From: Rhizomicrobium sp.
GTDB lineage: Bacteria > Pseudomonadota > Alphaproteobacteria > Micropepsales > Micropepsaceae
DNA length: 64,000 bases
Assembly (NCBI GenBank): GCA_037200045.1
Contig: JBBCHM010000001.1
Location: 1,488,001 to 1,552,000 of the forward strand
Direction of reading: 5' to 3'
Shown: piece after piece, positions 58,093 to 64,000 of the stretch
Layout: each line of letters begins with the position of its first letter
How positions within the stretch are numbered: position 1 is the first letter of the stretch
The notes under the pieces: model-generated
Told to the model about the DNA's origin: nothing
Databases searched by the model: none
What the model saw: only the letters and a program-made list of their open reading frames with translations
Made by a program: the position numbers and the translations under genes

Positions 58093-58970
58093 AGCGGCAG
58101 CCGCCAGAAAGATATTCCGACAGGAACGTCTTGAAGAGCCGGCAGCCAAGTGGAGAGCGGCATTTGATCGATACCAGGCCAATTTCGCGATGCTGTTGAA
58201 CGAGCATGGCGCGATCAATCTGGGGAAAGCTGTCGCCAGCAGAATTGCCGGCATTTTTGGCGCCAAGCTTGGCGACGAATTGCGATACATGGCCGGCCCG
58301 CCGATTTCTGCTGACGACCTCGCCGTGTTGGCCGACACCACGCTTGCGACGAGCGTGCTGAGGCGCGATCCTGACGCTGCGAAGCGCGTGGTCGACATCA
58401 TACTTCAAGCCTTCGATCCCTATCGCTTCCCGTGGCTTGCCCAAGGACGTGAGCCGACCAACGCCGAGCGGATGGCTGCCATCCTTGCGTCGGCGGCAAT
58501 GCTCACCAGACAGCGCGTTCAGACCGACCGGGCCAATCAAGGAAAAAAATGCGCAGGAAGCTGCGCTCAAGACCTTCCTTGTCGGTATCGGCTTTGCCGA
58601 AATTCCGGCGCGGCCGATACCTAACATGATGAATGCGCCGCCACTTGGCACTTTTTGTGCGGAAACGTTGGTAGGTAGCCGAAAGGCAGATGTGCCCGTT
58701 CGGCTATTTGACGGCCGCCTCATGCCAATTGAATGCAAGGTGACGAACAGTTCGACCAATAGCGTGAAGCGACTCAACAACGATGCCCAAGTAAAGGCCG
58801 CGATCTGGGCGCGGGAGTTCGGAACGAGCAACATCGTGCCGGCGGCGGGTCTTGTCCGGAGTTTTCAAGGTGCACAACCTTGAGCAGGCCCAGGAGGGTG
58901 GTCTGACGCTGTTCTGGGCTCACGACCTAAGACCAATGGAGGAATTCATAAATGGGACGCGGTTAGCGCC
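58049..58970 (+). pseudogene. XamI-like restriction endonuclease, frameshifted
   Basis: Opens MKAPPRWDHTRLATEAAAARKIFRQERLEEPAAKW and RYMAGPPISADDLAVLA, then PYRFPWLAQGREPTNAERMAAILAS. After an A7 run (58543-58549) the frame shifts to EAALKTFLVGIGFAEIPARPIP and RLMPIECKVTNSSTNSVKRLNNDAQVKA (catalytic-type E-x-K), and after a G-run near 58846 to SGVFKVHNLEQAQEGGLTLFWAHDL. These blocks together match XamI-family endonucleases. Its 3' end is unclear beyond about 58970. Partner of the methylase upstream, with which it overlaps. Confidence 0.8.
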
Positions 58971-59125
58971 GTGCGCCTCGATCCCCGCTGGCTATTTGCA
59001 AGACCATCCCTCCGCACAAATAATTCGTGCCAGACCTCTTGAAATTCCGGTTGCAATCTCCACATCCCACAACTCACAACAATTGGCGCGGTCGCTAACA
59101 CGGAGGGCCTTCGTGCACGGTTTCG

Positions 59126-59420
59126 ATGTCGTCGCTCATGAGCTCGACCGGCGCTTTCGCGCCCGGCGCGCGGCCGGGCATCGTCTCGGTCGATTCGATA
59201 TCCAGCCTGGTTCGCCAATACGTCCAGGCGTTTTGAGCGCGATCCGCGCGAAATCGAACCGCATTTTCGCATCGAAGCTGAAACGCCGCCGCGGCCCGGC
59301 AATGAGAACCGTCGCATTCACGGCTATTATTCCCGCGACGCCAAATACCTGCATGACGGCATCCGCGCCTTCGAATGGCTGATGCGGGTTCTGGCCGCCG
59401 ATCTGGAGGGGCATTCATGA
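59126..59420 (+). pseudogene. Small frameshifted ORF upstream of and coupled to nat
   Basis: ATG 59126 gives MSSLMSSTGAFAPGARPGIVSVDSISSLVRQYVQAF then a stop; removing one T from the TTTT at 59231-59234 continues ERDPREIEPHFRIEAETPPRP ... IHGYYSRDAKYLHDGIRAFEWLMRVLAADLEGHS to a stop whose bases overlap the nat ATG. About 97 residues in all. Family not recognised. The overlap suggests coupled translation in an ancestor. The sequence 58971-59125 shows nothing further. Confidence 0.5.
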
Positions 59421-60241
59421 ACATCGACGCCTATCTCGCCCGCATCGGGCTCGACCATCGCCCACCGCCGACGCTGGCGGGGCGGACCGAGGTCCATCGC
59501 GCCCACATGCTGGCCGTCCCGTACGAGAATCTCGACGTCCAGCTCGGCCGGCCCGTCACCATCGCGCGGCCGGCGATCTACGAGAAGATCGTGAACCGCC
59601 GCCGCGGCGGCTGGTGCTACGAGATGAACGGCATTCTCGGCTGGGCGCTCGGCGAACTCGGCTTCCGCGCGACGCGCGCCACCGGCGCGGTGATGCGCGA
59701 AGCCGCCGGCGCGGCGGTGGAGGCCAATCACCTGGTGCTCAAGGTCGAACTGGAGGAGGGGACATATCTCGCCGATGTCGGCTTCGGCGACGGGCCGCTC
59801 GAACCGATCCGCGTCGTGCCGGGCGACTTCGCCTCGAATGGCTATGTCTTCAACTTGTCGCGCGCCGACGGCGCGTGGTGGCGGATGCGCAGCCACCCGA
59901 ACGGCGCCGCGCCGAGTTTCGATTTCCACCTCGATCCCGCCGACGAGACGCGCCTCGCCGCCCGCTGCGCCGAGCTTCAGACCGCGCCGGACTCGCACTT
60001 CGTGCTGAACCTGTTCTGCTTCGCGCACAGGCCGGGCGGCACGGTACGGCTGCTCCGCGGCCGCGTCCTGCGCACGATCACGCCGGCGGGCTACACCGAC
60101 CGCGTGCTCGAAAACGCCGACGATCTCGTCGCCACCCTGCGCGAGGATTTCAGGCTAGATGTACCGGAGACCGCGACGCTGTGGCCCAAGATCGTCGCGC
60201 GGCACGAGCAGGTCCTGGGGCAGGAGGCCGCCGCGCCATGA
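59417..60241 (+). CDS. nat: Arylamine N-acetyltransferase
   Basis: Transfers acetyl from acetyl-CoA to arylamines, hydrazines or related amines. The 274-residue enzyme has the full Cys-His-Asp triad: Cys67 in RRGGWCYEMNG, His105 in EANHLVLK and Asp120 in YLADVGFGD. N-terminal MNIDAYLARIGLDHRPPPTLAGRTEVHRAHMLAVPYENLDV matches the family, and the length is normal. Intact, although flanked by frameshifted genes; the ATG overlaps the stop of the small ORF before it. Confidence 0.94.
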   Translation: MNIDAYLARIGLDHRPPPTLAGRTEVHRAHMLAVPYENLDVQLGRPVTIARPAIYEKIVNRRRGGWCYEMNGILGWALGELGFRATRATGAVMREAAGAAVEANHLVLKVELEEGTYLADVGFGDGPLEPIRVVPGDFASNGYVFNLSRADGAWWRMRSHPNGAAPSFDFHLDPADETRLAARCAELQTAPDSHFVLNLFCFAHRPGGTVRLLRGRVLRTITPAGYTDRVLENADDLVATLREDFRLDVPETATLWPKIVARHEQVLGQEAAAP

Positions 60242-60321
60242 ACGCGATGCGGCCCGCCGCAAAAGAAAAGACCCGGCGCGAGACTTTCGCACCAGGCCCC
60301 TCTCATGCCGGCGTAACGCGT

Positions 60322-60643
60322 TCAGTCGTGAACGGAGAAGTCCGTCGTTTCGCACAGATTCTGGTTGCGGAACTCGGCGGTGCCGCCGTCGCTGAACACG
60401 GCCTTGATGTCGTACGAGCAGGTCGAGCGGCCATCGGTGATGTCGACCGACAGGTCCTCGCCCGGGTCGACCTTCCCGCTCAGGATGTTCTCTTCCCACG
60501 AATTCGTCCCGACGTGAGAGACATACAGCTCCGTCAGCTCCGTGCTCGTGTTGTTCTTGACGTTGATCTGCAGGTCTTCCGCGAGAGCCGGCGTTTGCAA
60601 AGGCCAGGACGGCAGCGACGACCGCGGTTGCGTAAAACTTCAT
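60322..60643 (-). CDS. Small secreted protein, frameshifted in its signal peptide
   Basis: ATG 60643 starts MKFYATAVVAAVLA, and the sequence TTT at 60599-60602 then shifts the frame. If one T is removed the read-through is MKFYATAVVAAVLALQTPALAED, a textbook signal peptide, followed by LQINVKNNTSTELTELYVSHVGTNSWEENILSGKVDPGEDLSVDI ... TCSYDIKAVFSDGG to a stop at 60322. Without correction only a TTG start at 60600 gives a protein with no export signal. Family unknown; a periplasmic or surface Cys-containing domain. Confidence 0.65.
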
Positions 60644-60865
60644 GAATGCGCTCCTTGTTGATGATCCCACATATGGCGCAGCCCCTGCCACGCGCCTGAG
60701 AGTTGCGACACTTTGCGAATGATTTTCGAAAAGGCAATACGAAGTGGGACGGTTCCCGGCGTTCTTTTTTGGAACGTTCGAAGACGATTAACGACAAATG
60801 GCTGCGGAACCCGGAACCGTTTGCCGATCCCTGTGGGACCGGATGCGGTGGGCGCTAGGCCGACG

Positions 60866-61250
60866 TCAGTTGTTCGCGAGGATCATGTTGCGCACGATTG
60901 GATAGATCTGCGTTTGCCAGCGCGTGCCGGAGAACACGCCGTAATGGCCGACTCCGGCCTGCACATAGTGCTTCTTGCGGAACGGCTTGATCGACGGCGT
61001 GAGGTCGTGCGCCGCCAGCGTCTGGCCGACGGAGCAGATGTCGTCGCGCTCACCCTCCACGGTGAGCAGCGCCGTCTTCCTGATCGCGCCGGGTTCCACG
61101 CGCGTGCCGCGATGCTCGAACTTGCCGAGGGGCAGGTGGAACTCCTGGAACACCTTGCGCACGGTCTCGAGATAGAACTCCGCCGGCAGGTCCGCGACCG
61201 AGAAATACTCGTCGTAGAATTTGCGGTTGGCTTCGGCCTTCTCGTCGACG
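60866..61250 (-). pseudogene. C-terminal fragment of intracellular polyhydroxyalkanoate depolymerase
   Basis: Reading from about 61250: DEKAEANRKFYDEYFSVADLPAEFYLETVRKVFQEFHLPLGKFEHRG, then RKTALLTVEGERDDICSVGQTLAAHDLTPSIKPFRKKHYVQAGVGHYGVFSGTRW and a stop at 60866. This matches the C-terminal third of PhaZ-type depolymerases, with the catalytic Asp (GERDDI) and His (GHYGVFSG) kept; the nucleophile and N-terminal two thirds are missing. It is joined directly to adhesin sequence of the same strand. No depolymerase can be made as read. Confidence 0.82.
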
Positions 61251-64000
61251 TCGCCAGCGCATAATTGCCCTGAAGCGCCGCGTCGGAGGCGTTGACGTTC
61301 TGAACGTCGGTGCTGTTGTAAAGCAGCGTATAGGCGTCGCCATTGACGACGAGGCGGCCGCCATTGTCGGCCGGGCCGTAATCGACATCGGCGCCGTTGC
61401 CGAACGAGAGCTGCAGCACGGAGAAGCAGCCGCAGCCCACCGGAACCTCGGTCGCGTCGAGTTCGAGCTTGCCCGCGCCCGAAACCGTGATCGGCGCGTT
61501 GATGGCGAGCGTGTTGCCGGCGTTCAGGGTCAGCGCCGTGGTGCCGGTGACATCGATCGCATCGGCCACCGTCAGATTGTCGGCGGCGCGCAGATAGAGC
61601 CCGTCCGACAGCGTCAGCGGCGTGTCGACGGTGAAGTCGCCGTTCGCGATATAGCCGTAATTCGTCAGGCCGGCGACGAGGTTTGCCGCCGCCGGGTTCG
61701 TCGAACCCACGGCCTGCGCGATCAGCGCGGCGTCCTGCGTCTGCAACGCACTGGCGATCACGGCCGAATAGGTCGTCGCTGCCGTCGGCGCGATGAACGT
61801 GCCGCCCCAGATGTCGAGGCCGCCGACCGTATCGCTTGCGGAGATCAGGCTCGCAGCATCGGCAGCGCCGGTCGCGGGATTCTGCGTGGTATAAGCAAGG
61901 ATGGCCGAGCCGCCAGACGAGATCGTGCCCGGTGCTTCGAGGAAGTAGTAGTAGCCATTGGCGCCGGTCGCGACCGAGCCATGGCTGGTCCCGTCGATCA
62001 GCAGCGAAACGGTGGCGGAATTGTCCAACGTCTGCGCCAGGGGCGTCAGGCCGCCATCCTGATAGGCGATGCCGGCGACAGCCTGCGGCGCGCCGCCCGC
62101 GGCGGGATATTGCCAGAGGAAATACGAATAAAGACCGGTGCCCGATCCCCACACCGCATTGTCGAAGCCCGGCAGAATCTCGCTTTGGAGCTGCGCCGTC
62201 GTTCCGCCGAACGCAGTCGTGCCGGAGCCGCCGTCGTGACCGACGGCGCGGGTTTGCCCGCTGGTCTGGGTGTTCCAATAGGCGTTCGCGATCTGGCCGT
62301 CGTTCACCCCGACCAATGCGCCCATTCCGAACGGCGCCGGGGCGCCGGACGCCAGCCCGACAAAGCCGGTGGCGTACGCATTCGTGATTTGGTCGATGTT
62401 CAGGCCGGTCAGGCCGCCGATCTCGTCGCGGCCGACGACATTGCCCGTCGCATAGACATCGGTCTCGCTGCCATGAACGTTTTCACCGACCAGGCCGCCG
62501 ACCGCAATGGTGCCGGTCACCGAGCCGGTGGCATAGGACTGCGTCAGGTTGCTGTTGCCCGCGGCGGCTCCGATCAATCCGCCGACGAATTGGGCGCCGG
62601 TGACATTGCCGGTGGCAAAGGAATTGGAGACTGCGTCGAAGCTTCCCCCGATCAAACCGCCGATCCCGTCGCCGCCAGAGCCGCTTTGCGGCGCATAGAC
62701 ATCGCCCGTGGCAAACGTGTTGTCGACGGTGACCCCGACATGGGTCTTGCCGATCAACCCGCCGACGTTTTCGCCGTCGACGGCGACGACATTGCCGGTG
62801 GCGTGGGAATAGGAGATCGTGCCGGCGTCCGCCTCGCCGATCAGTCCGCCGATCGGCCCCGGCGTGCCGGTCGAGCCGCTGCCCGGAACGATCTCGCCGG
62901 TCACGAGGCTCGACGAATAGGAATTCGTGACGTCGCCGACCGAATTGCCGATCAGGCCGCCGACGACGCTGAAGCCGGTGACCGTGCCGGTGGAATAAGC
63001 GTTCGTCACAGGTCCGCCGCTCGCCCCGGCCAGCGCACCGACACCGAGGGACGCCGGCGAAGGAGCCGTCGACGATGCCGACATTGCGGAGGGTGCCGAT
63101 CGAAAACCCGAACAGGCCCACGGGGCCGGCCAGCCTGTTGACCGTCAGCTCCGAGACCGTGAAGCCGAGGCCGTCGAAGATGCCGGTGAAGCCGTTGCCG
63201 AAATTCAGGACCGTGCCAGCTCCATCGGTGCCCAGCGGCACGAAGCCCGCGCCCCGCATCCCAGCCGGCCGTCGCGGAGGCGTCGATGTCGTTCGCGAGC
63301 ACATAGTTGCGCGAGAGATCGGTATTGATCGCCTGAAGCGCGTTGACGTTCTGGATGACCCAGAACAGATCGCTGGCGTCGCTGCCGACATAGACCGGAC
63401 CCGGCAGGTTGAGCAGATAGGGCGTCGTCTGGTTGCTGGCATTGCCCCAGATCGAAGCGGAAAGACCGGCCGGCAGCGCGCCCGACAACCCGGCTGTCGT
63501 CAGGCCGTGCACCGCCAGGTGGTTGAAGTCGTATCCAAAGCCGACCCCCTTTCCGGTGGTCTCGGTGTCCCAATAGGCGTTGGAGACCGTGGTGGCGAAA
63601 TTTAACCCACCCAGTCCGCCCACATAGATGCCAGCGCCGGTGTCTGTGACCACGCCCGTGGCGAAGGCGTCGCTGATCGAGCCGTTATTGATCCCCACCA
63701 GCCCGCCAACGTAGTCGGAGCTGCCCGTGACCGCACCGGTGGCATAGGCCTCGCTGATCGCGCCCGAATTATTTCCCACCAGCCCGCCGACGGTATCGCT
63801 GCTGCTTGTGACCGCACCGCTGGCATAGGCTTGGCTGACCGTACCGGCATTGTTGACCCCCACCAGCCCACCGACGCCGGAGCCGCCGTCGACGGTGTCG
63901 GCGGCGAAGGCATCGGTGATCGTGCCGCTCTCGCTGTCCCCCACCAGCCCGCCGACAGCGCTGCCGCCGCTGACCGATCCGCCGACCACACCGACATTGC
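61250..64000 (-). CDS. GLUG-repeat filamentous-haemagglutinin-type adhesin (frameshifted, incomplete)
   Basis: A large repetitive surface protein running off the right edge. Repeats have the GLUG pattern: VGGLVGDSESGTITDAFA, VGGLVGNNSGAISEAYATG, IGGLIGEADAGTISYSHATG, VGGLIGKTHVGVTVDNTFATG and more, about every 25-35 residues, separated by ...YLLNLPGPVY and NVNALQAINTDLSRNYVLANDIDASATAGW. Frame breaks at about 63255 (extra G in a GGGG run) and 63045-63060. The C-terminal end is replaced near 61250 by PhaZ sequence. The start is beyond the window. Probably exported via a two-partner or autotransporter route. Confidence 0.8.

Noticed and set aside
61981..63141. Plus-strand frame over the adhesin
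   Set aside because: Repetitive adhesin codon pattern generates an antisense open frame; translation shows no domain.

Overview
The window is a high-GC alphaproteobacterial chromosome segment. Three kinds of evidence support this: gene order (cobT-cobS-DnaJ-like-bolA-CNNM/CorC-aroB-aroK-xerD-accA; a methyltransferase-comF-grxC-nitrilase-DUF1178-ubiG block; lysC-ptsP; rodZ-ispG-prfA-prmC-DUF4167-clpB), alphaproteobacterial families such as DUF1178 and DUF4167, and ispG and lysC/ptsP context. I cannot name the genus from the sequence alone; a Rhizobiales/Micropepsales-like relative is plausible. No rRNA, tRNA or CRISPR array was recognised.

Layout. 0-16 kb: the left edge holds the 5' end of an IS5-type transposase, followed by aerobic cobaltochelatase (cobT, cobS), a DnaJ-domain protein, bolA, a CNNM/CorC-type protein, aroB/aroK, an unknown secreted protein coupled to xerD, a malyl-CoA-lyase-like enzyme, accA, an epoxide hydrolase, an SH3-like pseudogene and two coupled lipoproteins. 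16-30 kb: corA, secA and argJ, then an insertion (small ORF overlapping a GNAT, hydrolase, SnoaL, pyrophosphatase) before mutT, an orphan Flp pilin, a methyltransferase lacking its SAM motif, comF, grxC, nitrilase, DUF1178, ubiG and a frameshifted glycine-rich secreted protein. 30-48 kb: lysC, ptsP, rodZ, ispG, a TolB/TPR membrane protein, prfA, prmC and DUF4167, then an inserted MFS/MarR/flavin-monooxygenase cluster, then clpB.

48.1-49.3 kb: four tightly coupled small genes, at least three with RebB-type (refractile-body, 'killing trait') character. This R-body operon is the most exciting system in the window. 49-56 kb: a RibD-C reductase, an esterase, a transglutaminase-like pair, an M23 endopeptidase, and a DUF1700 membrane protein overlapping a PadR regulator.

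56.4-64 kb is accessory and damaged: a lower-GC type II restriction-modification locus (N6-adenine methylase plus XamI-like endonuclease) broken by about seven single-base frameshifts, a frameshifted small ORF coupled to an intact arylamine N-acetyltransferase, a secreted protein frameshifted in its signal peptide, the C-terminus of a PHB depolymerase joined directly to a GLUG-repeat adhesin, and that adhesin (also frameshifted) running off the right edge. Many of the indels lie in short homopolymers, so real decay and consensus error both need considering.

The window is also rich in interspersed palindromic repeats of at least three kinds. Several sit exactly between the stop codons of convergent genes, one half-copy lies in frame inside prmC, and a second (REP-like) family built on GTCATGGCCCGC/GCGGGC arms marks intergenic spaces and the edges of inserted gene blocks.
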